Assembly: GCA_029846755.1 (NCBI GenBank)
Contig: JARWBI010000010.1
Coordinates: forward strand, 51,845-115,844
Direction: 5' to 3'
Origin: Falsirhodobacter flavus
GTDB lineage: Bacteria; Pseudomonadota; Alphaproteobacteria; Rhodobacterales; Rhodobacteraceae
DNA: 64,000 nucleotides
A model generated the notes under the pieces. The model searched no databases. It had not been told where the DNA came from and was given only the letters and a program-made list of their open reading frames with translations. How positions within the stretch are numbered: position 1 is the stretch's first letter; each line of letters begins with the position of its first letter. Below, in pieces: positions 34,771-43,201 of this stretch. The translations under genes and the position numbers were made by a program.

Positions 34771-35358
34771 TCAGCCAAGGTCGAGAGGATGCATCAGCCA
34801 CCCGAGATGTTCGATTGATCCTGGTCGGATTCCTGAAGGGAGAATCAGGCGTTCAGTGCACACTGCGGCACGGAGAAAGCCGATTCCGTCCGGTTTCACA
34901 TCGTCAAAGACGATCCGGTAGGTGCGCCGTGCGGTGAGGTAGGAGAGACGACCGTGCAGTTTCTCGGCATCAGTCGCTAGCCGTTCATCCAGTTGTCCCC
35001 GTTCCGCCGGTAGTCGTCCCCAACGCCCGTTGAAGTCTCTGAAACGGATGCTCCGCTCAGCTACCGCGAACCAGATCGCGAGAGAAAGTCTGGTTCGGTG
35101 TAGGTTGGTGCCGGTTGTGACCGAAAACTGAAACCTGCACTCGCGGCACTGGAAGAGATCCCGCGAACCGATCTCTGTCGGGTTTTTCGCAAAGCAGCGG
35201 GGACAGGTAACTCCCTCCGGCCAACGCACCGCGATAAGCCTTTGCCGGCAGGAAAGGGCAGTCGGGAACCTTCGAGCCACGCCTCCTGCAGGAAGGCACC
35301 GGCGCAAGGTGTGCCAATGTATGGGCTCGGAGAGATCGTTTGTGGGGTGCGGGCTCAT
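34771..35358 (-). CDS. IS1595-type zinc-ribbon protein, unknown function
   Basis: A ~195-aa product. Its first half matches the transposase zinc ribbon of IS1595/ISXO2 elements: LIAVRWPEGVTCPRCF, FQCRECRFQFSVTTGT and RTRLSLAIWFAVAE, with both CxxC knuckles. The second ~100 residues do not look like the DDE domain that should follow, and I cannot place them. It could be a broken IS1595 transposase, or an element-encoded DNA-binding protein. The start at 35358 is uncertain; the frame is open further upstream. It lies between the tni genes and the dehydrogenase relic. Codon use and composition are intermediate. Confidence 0.5.
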   Translation of the reverse strand: MSPHPTNDLSEPIHWHTLRRCLPAGGVARRFPTALSCRQRLIAVRWPEGVTCPRCFAKNPTEIGSRDLFQCRECRFQFSVTTGTNLHRTRLSLAIWFAVAERSIRFRDFNGRWGRLPAERGQLDERLATDAEKLHGRLSYLTARRTYRIVFDDVKPDGIGFLRAAVCTERLILPSGIRPGSIEHLGWLMHPLDLG

Positions 35359-35601
35359 GGAAAGTGCATCGCGCGAAAAAACAACGACGCCAAGGCCTGA
35401 ACATCCAAGGGGACCTACCGGCCCATCACAAAATCTATTCAGGGGTGTCTCCCTGACACTCCCGCAGAAACTCTGAGTTTTCGTATTTCGCACCTCAGCA
35501 AGGCAATTCTATGACGGGCAATCCGAACCGGTGGGGAGGTGATCACGTGGGTCATTGGCCTATTGAAGACATAATAATATGCTTTTATTTCAGCATCCGA
35601 T

Positions 35602-35954
35602 CAGCGATGCGGGATTGGCCATGTCCTTTCCGGCGATGTCGGGTGCCGAGCCGTGCTGCGCCTGCGCGACCGCATAATCCGTCCCCGCGTTCAGCGATGC
35701 GGCAAGGCCAAGGCTGCCCGAAAGTTCCGAGGCCTCGTCCGACAGGATGTCGCCATACATATGCGTATTGCAGATCACGTTATAGCGGCTGGGGTCACGG
35801 ATCAGCAGGGCGGTCATTGCGTCGATCAGCTTTTCATCGTAGCGGACCTCGGGGAAATCTTTGGCGACCGCGCGCGTGCATTACAGAACAGCCTGTCCGA
35901 CAGGCGCAGCACGTTGGCCTTGTTGACGGCGGTGACCTGCTTGCGCAAAGTGCC
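35602..35954 (-). pseudogene. isopropylmalate/isocitrate dehydrogenase-like fragment, frameshifted
   Basis: Two pieces of one leuB/tartrate-dehydrogenase-like gene remain: GTLRKQVTAVNKANVLRLSD in one frame, then, after a shift near 35880, TRAVAKDFPEVRYDEKLID running into MYGDILSDEASELSGSLG, AQAQHGSAPDIAG and NPASLIG. Both ends are missing: the N-terminal ~170 residues are absent and homology stops at the AT-rich ATGCTTTTATTTCAGCAT junction near 35600. The order suggests it lay downstream of the dipeptide ABC operon before the mobile element or a deletion removed the rest. Confidence 0.82.
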
Positions 35955-36013
35955 ACGGCGCCAAGGTTGTGGAGGCGGACGGTTTCCAATCAACCCGCCG
36001 ATGCAGGCATCGG

Positions 36014-36961
36014 TCAGACCCGCAAGCAGGCATAAAAATGCCCTTCGCCTGCCGATTTCATCGCCGGATTCACTACTGCGCATTCCGATGCGGCCATCGG
36101 GCATCGAGTGCGGAAAACACATCCTGAAGGCGGGCTCGAAGGGCTGGGGATGTCGCCGGTAAGAATCTGGCGCTGCTTACGTTTTTCCGGATCCGGAGAA
36201 GGTATCGCTGACAACAATGCGCGTGTATAAGGGTGCTGCGGGTGTGCGTAGAGATCTGCCGCCGGCGCGATCTCCATCACACGGCCCAGATAAAGAACCA
36301 CCACCGTGTCGCAGATGTATTCCACCACCGCCAGATCATGCGAGATGAACAGCATTGTCAGCCCCAGCCGAAGCTGAAGGTCGCGCATCAGATTGATGAC
36401 CTGCGCCTGGATCGACACGTCCAATGCCGAGACCGGCTCGTCCGCCACGATGAACTCGGGTTCCAGGGCGAGGGCGCGGGCAAGCCCGATCCGTTGCCGC
36501 TGCCCGCCGCTGAATTCGTGGGGGTAGCGATTCAACGCATCCTCGGGCATCTCGACCAGCGCCAGAACCTCGGCGGCCTTGCGGCGGCGGTCGGCTTTGG
36601 TGCCCAGCTTCTGGATGTCCATTCCTTCGGTCAGGATTTGGCCGATGGTCATGCGGGGGGACAAGCTGGCATAGGGGTCCTGAAAGACATATTGCATCCG
36701 TTGCCGTGCCTTGCGCAGTTCGGCGGCGGACAGCACGCGGATGTCAGTGCCGTCGATCCGCACCTCGCCCGAGGTCGGCTCGATCAGGCGCAGGACGGAA
36801 CGGCCGATCGTTGTCTTGCCAGATCCGCTTTCGCCCACAAGGCCGACGACCTTGCCTCGTGGAATGCCGAAGGACACATCCTCGACTGCGCGAACGGTGG
36901 GGCCGCGGGAAAATCCCGTTGGCGCAAAATGCTTCGACAGGTTTCGGACATCGACGAACAT
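36014..36961 (-). CDS. peptide ABC importer ATPase (OppF/DppF type)
   Basis: A 315-aa ATPase with Walker A GESGSGKTT, FQDPYASLSPRMTIGQIL, signature FSGGQRQRIGLARAL, Walker B FIVADEPVSALD, H-loop FISHDLAVVEYI, and the full C-terminal oligopeptide domain (PHPYTRALLSAIP-like HPQHPYTRALLSAIPSPDP, then GCVFRTRCPMAASEC with the iron-sulfur-type cysteines). Start [12 protein letters not shown] overlaps the oppD stop by one base (TGATG). It is the last gene of the six-gene importer operon that begins with the SBP at 42338. Confidence 0.93.
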   Translation of the reverse strand: MFVDVRNLSKHFAPTGFSRGPTVRAVEDVSFGIPRGKVVGLVGESGSGKTTIGRSVLRLIEPTSGEVRIDGTDIRVLSAAELRKARQRMQYVFQDPYASLSPRMTIGQILTEGMDIQKLGTKADRRRKAAEVLALVEMPEDALNRYPHEFSGGQRQRIGLARALALEPEFIVADEPVSALDVSIQAQVINLMRDLQLRLGLTMLFISHDLAVVEYICDTVVVLYLGRVMEIAPAADLYAHPQHPYTRALLSAIPSPDPEKRKQRQILTGDIPSPSSPPSGCVFRTRCPMAASECAVVNPAMKSAGEGHFYACLRV

Positions 36962-37968
36962 CAGACCTCCTCCCAGCGGATGCAGCGGGCGCGTCTTTCG
37001 GGGCCCACCTGCTCCAGCGTTGGCACGGCAGCGCGACAGGCGGGGATTTCCATCGGGCAGCGCGGCGCAAAGGCGCAGCCCGCCGGCAGGCGCATCAGCG
37101 ACGGGACCGACCCCGCGATGGCCGGCAGTGGCTCGCCCCGCTCCTTCAGCTTCACCGCTTCGCCCAGTCGGGGGATGGAGGCAAGGAGACCGCGCGTATA
37201 GGGGTGGCGGGGATGGGCGAAGACCTCGGCCACCGGGCCTGTTTCCACGATGCGGCCTGCATACATCACCGCGACGCGGTCCGCGATCTCGGCTACGACG
37301 CCGAGATTGTGCGTCACAAACAGGATCGCCATTCCCCGGTCGCGCTGAAGCTGCTGCAACAACTCCAGCACCTGCGCCTGTATGGTCACATCGAGCGCGG
37401 TGGTCGGCTCGTCCGCGATCAGCAGTTCGGGGTCGCAAGCCAGCGCCATGGCGATGGTCACGCGCTGGCGCATCCCGCCCGAAAGCTCGTGCGGAAACTG
37501 GCGCGCGCGGCGTTCGGGATCGGGGATGCCCACATCGGCCAGCAGGCGCACGGCACGCGCGGCGGCCTCGCGGCGCGGCAGGCGCTGGTGGATGCGGATC
37601 GGTTCGGCGATCTGCTCGCCCACTGTATAGACCGGGTTGAGGCTGGTCATCGGTTCCTGAAAGATCATCCCGATCTCGTTCCCGCGCAGCTGGCGAAGCC
37701 CTTCGTCATCGAGCATGGTCAGCCTTTCCACCGCGCCGGAGCGTCGGCGAAGCCTGATCTCTCCAGCTTCGATCCGGGCGACGCGGCGGGGCAGAAGGCC
37801 CATGATCGAAAGGCTGGTGACAGATTTGCCGGACCCCGATTCCCCGACCAGCGCCAGCGTCTCGCCCGATGCGATGGCAAGGTCGATATCGGCCACGGCA
37901 GCCAATTCGCGCCCCGCGATGCGGAACACCGTCCGCAGCCCCGCGATTTCGAGGACCGGCGCGCCCAT
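36961..37968 (-). CDS. peptide ABC importer ATPase (OppD/DppD type)
   Basis: A 335-aa ATPase: Walker [30 protein letters not shown], signature [15 protein letters not shown], Walker [16 protein letters not shown]-loop [12 protein letters not shown], and the C-terminal domain [19 protein letters not shown] with [16 protein letters not shown]. The start at 37968 overlaps the dapA-like stop by one base. Pairs with the following OppF-type subunit and the DppB/DppC-type permeases encoded upstream in the same operon. Confidence 0.93.
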   Translation of the reverse strand: MGAPVLEIAGLRTVFRIAGRELAAVADIDLAIASGETLALVGESGSGKSVTSLSIMGLLPRRVARIEAGEIRLRRRSGAVERLTMLDDEGLRQLRGNEIGMIFQEPMTSLNPVYTVGEQIAEPIRIHQRLPRREAAARAVRLLADVGIPDPERRARQFPHELSGGMRQRVTIAMALACDPELLIADEPTTALDVTIQAQVLELLQQLQRDRGMAILFVTHNLGVVAEIADRVAVMYAGRIVETGPVAEVFAHPRHPYTRGLLASIPRLGEAVKLKERGEPLPAIAGSVPSLMRLPAGCAFAPRCPMEIPACRAAVPTLEQVGPERRARCIRWEEV

Positions 37969-38885
37969 CAGCTCAGAAGCCCGGTTTCGCGCAGGATCGC
38001 CCCGACCGCGCGGGTTTCCTCGGCGTTCAGCATCCGGCCCGGACGCGGCATATCCGCATATGCGATGATGCCCAGCGACGCCAGCGCCGCCTTGAACGCG
38101 CCCACCCCCGCCGATCCCCGGCTGGTGCGCGGCAGCGACACTCGAACGATGTCGAACAGGCGGCACAGGCGTTCCTGCTCCGCCCGCGCGGCGGCATGAT
38201 CGCCCGCCTGCATATGGTTCCACAGCTGCACATATCCCGCCGGATCGACGTTCCCCAGCCCCGGCACCACGCCATGCGCACCCATGCCAAGCGCGCTGTC
38301 CACGACCACCTCGGATCCGGTCATCGCGAAAAAGTCGGGGCGGTCCTTCATATCCGACAGCACGTAGCGGAAATTGCCGTCATCGCCGCTGGAGTCCTTG
38401 AGGCCGACCACCGTCCCTTCGCGCGCCAGCGTCACCACCGTGTCCCGCTCCAGCTTGGTGTGGACGCAGACGGGGATGTCATAGGCGATGATCGGCAGAT
38501 CCACCGCATCGCGGATATAACGGAAATGGTCGATCGTCTCGGCCTGATTGGTGCGGGTATAGAATGGCGCGGTCACCACCAGCGCATCCGCGCCCGCCGC
38601 AGCCGCATCGCGGGCGTGGGCGATCACCCGGTCGGTCGTCGCGTCGATGGCCCCGACAAGGATCGGCAGCCGCCCCGCATTGGCCGTGGCCGCCTGTTCG
38701 ATGATGGCGCGGCGTTCCTCGCGCCCGTGGAACATCACCTCGCCCGAGGAGCCGAGCAGGAACAGCCCGTGCACACCGCCCGCGATCAGATGCTCGACCA
38801 CACCCCCGAGGCTTTGCGCGTCCAGCGACAGGTCGGGCTTCAGCGGTGTGACGAGCGGGGGGATGACCCCGGTGAACATCGGCAT
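37968..38885 (-). CDS. dihydrodipicolinate synthase family aldolase/lyase
   Basis: A 305-aa TIM-barrel class I aldolase of the DapA/NanA/KDG-aldolase superfamily. The Schiff-base lysine is Lys163 (VGLKDSSGD) and the catalytic tyrosine Tyr135 (PIIAYDIPV); [18 protein letters not shown] is the usual pyruvate-binding GTTGE-like loop, here GSSGE. Being inside a peptide-type importer operon, it more likely acts on an imported compound (N-acyl sugar, hydroxyproline derivative or a 2-oxo acid) than in lysine synthesis. It overlaps oppD downstream and follows dppC by 11 bases. The exact reaction cannot be read from the sequence. Confidence 0.88.
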   Translation of the reverse strand: MPMFTGVIPPLVTPLKPDLSLDAQSLGGVVEHLIAGGVHGLFLLGSSGEVMFHGREERRAIIEQAATANAGRLPILVGAIDATTDRVIAHARDAAAAGADALVVTAPFYTRTNQAETIDHFRYIRDAVDLPIIAYDIPVCVHTKLERDTVVTLAREGTVVGLKDSSGDDGNFRYVLSDMKDRPDFFAMTGSEVVVDSALGMGAHGVVPGLGNVDPAGYVQLWNHMQAGDHAAARAEQERLCRLFDIVRVSLPRTSRGSAGVGAFKAALASLGIIAYADMPRPGRMLNAEETRAVGAILRETGLLS

Positions 38886-38896
38886 GTATTATCCTT

Positions 38897-39760
38897 TCAG
38901 TTGAGGCCGGAGCGGGGATCGAAGGCATCGCGCAAGCCGTCCCCGATGAAGTTGATTGCAAGAACCGTCACCACCAGCGCACCGCCGGGGAACATCCATT
39001 GCCATGGATACTGCTCCAGCACCGTGCCGGAGCGCGCGGCGTTCAACATGTTGCCCCAGCTGGATTCCGGCGGCGCGATGCCGAGACCGAGGAAGGACAG
39101 GCCCGCCTCCAGGAGGATCGCGTTGGCGACCTGAAGCGTGGCGTAGACGACGATGATGTCGATGCAGTTGGGCAGGCCGTGGCGTAGCAGAAGATGCGGC
39201 ACACCGGCCCCCATACCCTTGGCAGCGACGACGAAATCACGCTCGCGCAATTCCAGTAGCCGGGCGCGGACCATGCGTGACAGCACCGGCCATGACAGCA
39301 GCGCAATGACGATGATGGTCGGCCCGATCCCCGTTCCCGCGATGGAGGCAAGCACCAGCAGGAAGATCACCGGCGGCAGCGTCATCGCAAGGTCGACGAA
39401 GCGCATCAGACCGGCATCGGCAAACTTGCCGCCGAAGGCCGCGAACGCCCCCACCAGAAATCCGATCGCGGTTGATATGGCGACCGAGATCACCGCCACC
39501 ATCAGCGAGGTGCGCCCGCCCTGCATCAGCCGCGCCAGCACGTCGCGCCCGACGCCGTCGCTGCCCATCGGATGGGCGGCGGTCGGCCCCCTGTTGATCG
39601 ACAGAAGGTCGATGTCGTTCGGCCCGAACCCCCACCACAGATCGTAGGTGACGACGCAGGTCAGGATCGGCGCAAGGATCGCCAGCCCGAGCAGCGCCTG
39701 CCGGTTCATCGCGAAACGCTGCGCCGCGCGGCGGATCGGTCCTGCGGAACGCGCGGTCAT
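38897..39760 (-). CDS. peptide ABC importer permease (DppC type)
   Basis: A 287-aa permease with an N-terminal helix ([18 protein letters not shown]), the periplasmic loop [20 protein letters not shown] typical of DppC/OppC, four further helices and the EAA-like coupling loop [20 protein letters not shown], ending in [12 protein letters not shown]. It overlaps dppB by ATGA; readings that begin further upstream are shadow of dppB. Confidence 0.94.
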   Translation of the reverse strand: MTARSAGPIRRAAQRFAMNRQALLGLAILAPILTCVVTYDLWWGFGPNDIDLLSINRGPTAAHPMGSDGVGRDVLARLMQGGRTSLMVAVISVAISTAIGFLVGAFAAFGGKFADAGLMRFVDLAMTLPPVIFLLVLASIAGTGIGPTIIVIALLSWPVLSRMVRARLLELRERDFVVAAKGMGAGVPHLLLRHGLPNCIDIIVVYATLQVANAILLEAGLSFLGLGIAPPESSWGNMLNAARSGTVLEQYPWQWMFPGGALVVTVLAINFIGDGLRDAFDPRSGLN

Positions 39761-40719
39761 GCCGCCACCTTGATGCGCGGATCGACGGCGGCATAGGTGA
39801 TGTCGGTCAGGATGTTCACCACGATGACGCAAGCCCCGATGACCAGCGTCGCGCACATGATTACCGGATAGTCGCGCCCGTTGACCGCATTGACCAACAG
39901 CAGCCCCATGCCGGGCCAGTTGAACACGCTTTCCAGAAAGATTGCGCCTCCGATGGCGATGCCGATGGTCGATCCGATCAGCGTGATGACCGGCAGAAGC
40001 GCATTGCGCGTCGCGTGCTTCAGGATGACCCAGACCTCGCGCACGCCCTTGGCGCGGGCGGTGCGGACATAGTCCTGTCCAAGCACCTCGAGCAGGGACG
40101 AGCGCATATAACGCATGATCAGTGCCGCATGGCCAATGGACAGAAGACAGGCGGGCAGGATCAGGTGGCCCAACAGGTCCCAGAGCGAAAACGGCGCGCC
40201 TGGGGTCAGCATCCCGCCCGAAGGCGCGACCCGAAGCTGGGTGGAGAAGAACCACAGGCCCAGAAGCCCGGTCAGGAACGGTGGGCTGGAGATGCCGACC
40301 GAAGAAAAGATCGACAGCGCCAGATCCGACGCCCCGCCACGCCGCACCGCGCCCCAGATGCCAGCGGCGATGCCGACAACGATGGCGATGGCCAGCCCTG
40401 CACCCATCAGCAGCACCGTCGGCCAAATGCGGTCCAGCACCAGCGGCAGCACGGCCACCCCGCTCCGCTGCGTCGAGAAGCCGAAATCCCCCACCGCCGC
40501 CGCCCGCAGCCATGCCAGATACTGCACCGGCAATGGTTGATCGAGGCCAAGACGGCGACGCAGTTCCGCCAGTGCCTCGGGCGACATCGGGGCCGAGGGG
40601 TTGATGTAGGCGTCGATCGGATCGCCCGGCGTCAGCCGCAGCATGATGAAGACAAGCACGCTCAGCGCAAGCAGCATCAGTATCCCGACGCCAAGGCGCC
40701 GAAGAAGATAGCCGGTCAT
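39757..40719 (-). CDS. peptide ABC importer permease (DppB type)
   Basis: A 320-aa permease with the DppB N terminus ([20 protein letters not shown] then [16 protein letters not shown]), six membrane helices and the coupling motif [20 protein letters not shown]. Forms the heterodimeric channel with the DppC-type subunit. It lies 53 bases after the binding-protein gene, on the same strand. Confidence 0.94.
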   Translation of the reverse strand: MTGYLLRRLGVGILMLLALSVLVFIMLRLTPGDPIDAYINPSAPMSPEALAELRRRLGLDQPLPVQYLAWLRAAAVGDFGFSTQRSGVAVLPLVLDRIWPTVLLMGAGLAIAIVVGIAAGIWGAVRRGGASDLALSIFSSVGISSPPFLTGLLGLWFFSTQLRVAPSGGMLTPGAPFSLWDLLGHLILPACLLSIGHAALIMRYMRSSLLEVLGQDYVRTARAKGVREVWVILKHATRNALLPVITLIGSTIGIAIGGAIFLESVFNWPGMGLLLVNAVNGRDYPVIMCATLVIGACVIVVNILTDITYAAVDPRIKVAA

Positions 40720-40772
40720 GGCAGCCTCTATGTTCTGGATGGGCGGGGATCACCCCCCGCCTGTCTGGCCCG

Positions 40773-42338
40773 TCAGCGGATGTCCCATAGCTCCGGGTGG
40801 TCGGCATAGGGACCGCCGCCGGGTGCGGGCGTCCAGACGAAGTCCACCAGATCGCTGGAGACGACGCCGTATCGGTTCGCAACCCACATCGTCGCCCAGG
40901 GCAGTTCGGCATTCATCACGCGGCACACCTCTTGCCAGCGCGTGTTCGCCTGCGCGTCGTCCGTTTCGCCCAAGGCGGCGGCGAAAGCGCCATCCAGTGC
41001 CTCGGACCGCACACGCATGATGTTCTGCCCGGCGGGCGGTATCTGCGATGAATTCAGTGCAACATTCAGCTGCGCAGGGTTCGGCCCGAAGGTCAGCCCG
41101 CCGTAGTTGAGCGCGAACTGCGCCGGGTCTGCCCCATCCACCTTATAGGTGATGCTATTGTAGGTCGGGGTGTCCAGCGCCCGCGGCACGACGTTGACCC
41201 CGACCTGCGCCAGCATTGCCTGAATCGCCGCCATGACGTTCGCGGCCTGTGGCGTGCCGTAATAGGTCAGCCATTGGATTGGTGCGCTGCCGTTGGTCTC
41301 GTCCCACCCCGCCTCGTCCAGCAGGGCCTTGGCGCGTTCGGGATCGTAAGGATAGGGCTCGATCCCACCCGGCACCAGCGCCTCGGCGGTATAGCCGCAA
41401 TTGGCGACCTCGGCCGCGCCGCCGTAAAGCGCAGTCACGATGGTCTCGCGGTCGATGGCGTGCATCACAGCCTGCCGCACGCGGACATCATCCCACAGGT
41501 CCAATTCATTGTTGAAGCCGATGTAGTTCACGACCCAGGACGGACCCTCGATCACGCGGAAGGCGTCGTTGCCGTCGAAGCTGCGGGCGTCGTCCGGTTC
41601 GACATATGTGAACTGGATCTCTCCGGCCCGCAGGGCCGACACCGCCGCCGCCGAGTTCTCGAAATAGCGGTTGATCAGCCGGTCCACCTTCGGCCTGCCG
41701 CCGCGGTAATCTTCGTCCGCGACCAACTCGACGTATTGATCCGTGACATAGCGGCTGAACTTGAAGGGTCCGGTGCCGACCGGCGAAGTCGACCACCAGT
41801 CCGAAGTGGCGATGCTTTCCGGTGCCATTTGCGACAGCGCATGTTCCGGCAGGATCATCACCTGCCCGATGATGGTCAGTAGCTGCGCATCGGGCTGGGT
41901 GAGGGTGAAGACCGCGGTGCGATCGTCCGGGGTTTCCACGCTTTCGATGGCGGAAAGCCTACCGGCGAAGACGCTGGCTGCGGCGGGGTTCCGGGCCAGA
42001 TCGAAGGTGAACTTCACGTCGGCAGAGGTGAACGCCTCGCCATCGTGCCATGTCTCCTCGGCCAATGTGAAGGTATAGGTCTTGCGGTCCTCGCTGATCG
42101 CCACTTCAGACGCCAGCGCGCCCTGAAGCTCCGACAGGCCCGCGTCATAGACGACCAAGGGTTCGTAATAGGTCTTCAGCCACATGAAGCCGCTGGTGAC
42201 GGCAAGGGGGTTGAACCCTTTAGGGAACCCGCCGGGGCCGACGTCGAAGGCCCCGGTGATGGTCTTGTCCTGTGCCAGCGCAGGGCCAGCCAGTGCCGCG
42301 CAAATTGCGACGGCGGTCAAACATCCGAAATTCCGCAT
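40773..42338 (-). CDS. ABC substrate-binding protein, family 5
   Basis: A 521-aa exported binding protein with signal peptide [23 protein letters not shown] (AxA cleavage). SBP_bac_5 features: [57 protein letters not shown] and the C-terminal [16 protein letters not shown]. Size and layout are those of dipeptide/oligopeptide or glycoside-binding members. It leads the operon SBP-dppB-dppC-dapA-like-oppD-oppF. A GntR regulator lies just upstream on the same strand, and a secreted amidase is divergent from that, so the ligand may be the amidase product. Confidence 0.92.
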   Translation of the reverse strand: MRNFGCLTAVAICAALAGPALAQDKTITGAFDVGPGGFPKGFNPLAVTSGFMWLKTYYEPLVVYDAGLSELQGALASEVAISEDRKTYTFTLAEETWHDGEAFTSADVKFTFDLARNPAAASVFAGRLSAIESVETPDDRTAVFTLTQPDAQLLTIIGQVMILPEHALSQMAPESIATSDWWSTSPVGTGPFKFSRYVTDQYVELVADEDYRGGRPKVDRLINRYFENSAAAVSALRAGEIQFTYVEPDDARSFDGNDAFRVIEGPSWVVNYIGFNNELDLWDDVRVRQAVMHAIDRETIVTALYGGAAEVANCGYTAEALVPGGIEPYPYDPERAKALLDEAGWDETNGSAPIQWLTYYGTPQAANVMAAIQAMLAQVGVNVVPRALDTPTYNSITYKVDGADPAQFALNYGGLTFGPNPAQLNVALNSSQIPPAGQNIMRVRSEALDGAFAAALGETDDAQANTRWQEVCRVMNAELPWATMWVANRYGVVSSDLVDFVWTPAPGGGPYADHPELWDIR

Positions 42339-42362
42339 CCTCTCCTCCCCAGAAGACGCCCG

Positions 42363-43082
42363 CTATGTCCGGCTCCGACCTCCCTCGGTCGCCTTCAGCA
42401 GGCCGTGATAATGATCGTCGAGCCGGCGCTTCGCCAGATCGACATCGCGTGCCGCGACCGCCTCCACGATCGCGTGGTGATCCTTCCAGATATCCAGCGG
42501 GTCCGAGGCCTCGAGGTTCTGCGACTTCGAGGCCTTGTTGAATGCCAGCCAAAAGATGTCGATCAATGCGCTGAGCGTTCTGTTGCCCTGACATTTGAAC
42601 AGCAGTTGATGGAACTGCTGATCCTCCGCGGCAAAGGATTCGCCTTGTGCTGCGCGGTCCCGCATCCGGCCCGTCACATCACGCAGCGCCGCCAGATCTT
42701 CATCGCCCATCATGGCGATGGTTTTGTCGATCAGCCCGGTTTCCAGCACGCGGCGGATTTCCCGCAATTCGTCGATGTCTCGCAGGGAAACCTGAAGTCC
42801 ATAGGCCAGGTTATCCAGCAGCGGCTGGAACGAGAATTCCTTGACGAATACGCCGATACCACGGCGGGTTTCAAGAATTCCAAGCGACTCCAGCGCCTTG
42901 ATTGCCTCGCGCACCGAATTGCGCCCGACGCCGAGCTGATTTGCCAGCAGCGATTCCGGCGGCAGCGGATCGCCGCTGCGTAGGCCATTGGTCTCGATAT
43001 AGGCGCGCAGAGCCTCGAGGACGGTTTCCCGCACCGGGCGCGGGCGTTCAAGCGGTGTGATCTGTGCAGCAACTTTGACCAA
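42363..43082 (-). CDS. GntR/FadR (FCD) family transcriptional regulator
   Basis: A ~239-aa regulator: winged helix GDPLPPESLLANQLGVGRNS-VREAIKALESLGILETRRG, then an all-helical FCD domain with metal-binding histidines (FHQLLFKCQGN, DHHAIVEAVAARD, LDDHYHGLL). I place the start at a TTG (LVKVAAQ) with GGAGGGGG about eight bases upstream; ATG codons 5-7 codons earlier overlap that site. It likely controls the importer operon downstream and the divergent acylase gene through the palindrome between them. Confidence 0.88.
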   Translation of the reverse strand: MVKVAAQITPLERPRPVRETVLEALRAYIETNGLRSGDPLPPESLLANQLGVGRNSVREAIKALESLGILETRRGIGVFVKEFSFQPLLDNLAYGLQVSLRDIDELREIRRVLETGLIDKTIAMMGDEDLAALRDVTGRMRDRAAQGESFAAEDQQFHQLLFKCQGNRTLSALIDIFWLAFNKASKSQNLEASDPLDIWKDHHAIVEAVAARDVDLAKRRLDDHYHGLLKATEGGRSRT

Positions 43083-43111
43083 CGGACATCCCCCTCCCAT
43101 CATGACTAGTG

Positions 43112-43126
43112 GGATATGGGATATCC
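43112..43126. promoter_or_regulatory. palindromic operator candidate for the GntR regulator
   Basis: GGATAT-GGG-ATATCC is a perfect palindrome with 6-bp arms in the gap between the divergent gntR and acylase genes, next to ACTAGT. Position and symmetry suit a FadR-type operator; the sequence itself is not a consensus I know. Confidence 0.5.
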
Positions 43127-43201
43127 TGCAAGAATTTTTGTTGGACCTGTGCGGCCCGTCCCCCATGATTGAAAGACGATCCAACATTCTGGGAGGAAAT
43201 G

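Larger units (their letters stand above)
30042..35600. mobile_element. Tn5053/Tn402- and Tn7-like transposon (remnant or TniQ-less)
   Basis: A block of visibly lower GC carrying, on the minus strand, tnsA-like, tniA/tnsB and tniB/tnsC genes with ATGA overlaps. The left tip TGCCATTTCAGCATAAGTC resembles the Tn402/Tn5053 terminal repeat (TGTCATTTTCAGAAG...), and several copies of CATAAGTCTGCACA follow inward, as transposase-binding sites do in this family. It sits in the 3' end of the permease gene. I could not find an inverted copy of the tip on the right; the right limit is set where the dehydrogenase relic breaks off and is approximate. No TniQ/TnsD, resolvase or obvious cargo is present. 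Confidence 0.7.

Noticed and set aside
35580..35602. GCTTTTATTTCAGCATCC as the right end of the transposon, because it shares ATTTCAGCAT with the left tip
   Set aside because: It is in the same orientation as the left tip, not inverted, and no CATAAGTCTGCACA-type sites lie next to it, so it cannot be the matching end. The junction is noted only as the place where the dehydrogenase homology stops.
37968..38885. dapA for lysine biosynthesis
   Set aside because: Its place inside a dipeptide-type importer operon and the GSSGE variant loop argue for another member of the aldolase superfamily.
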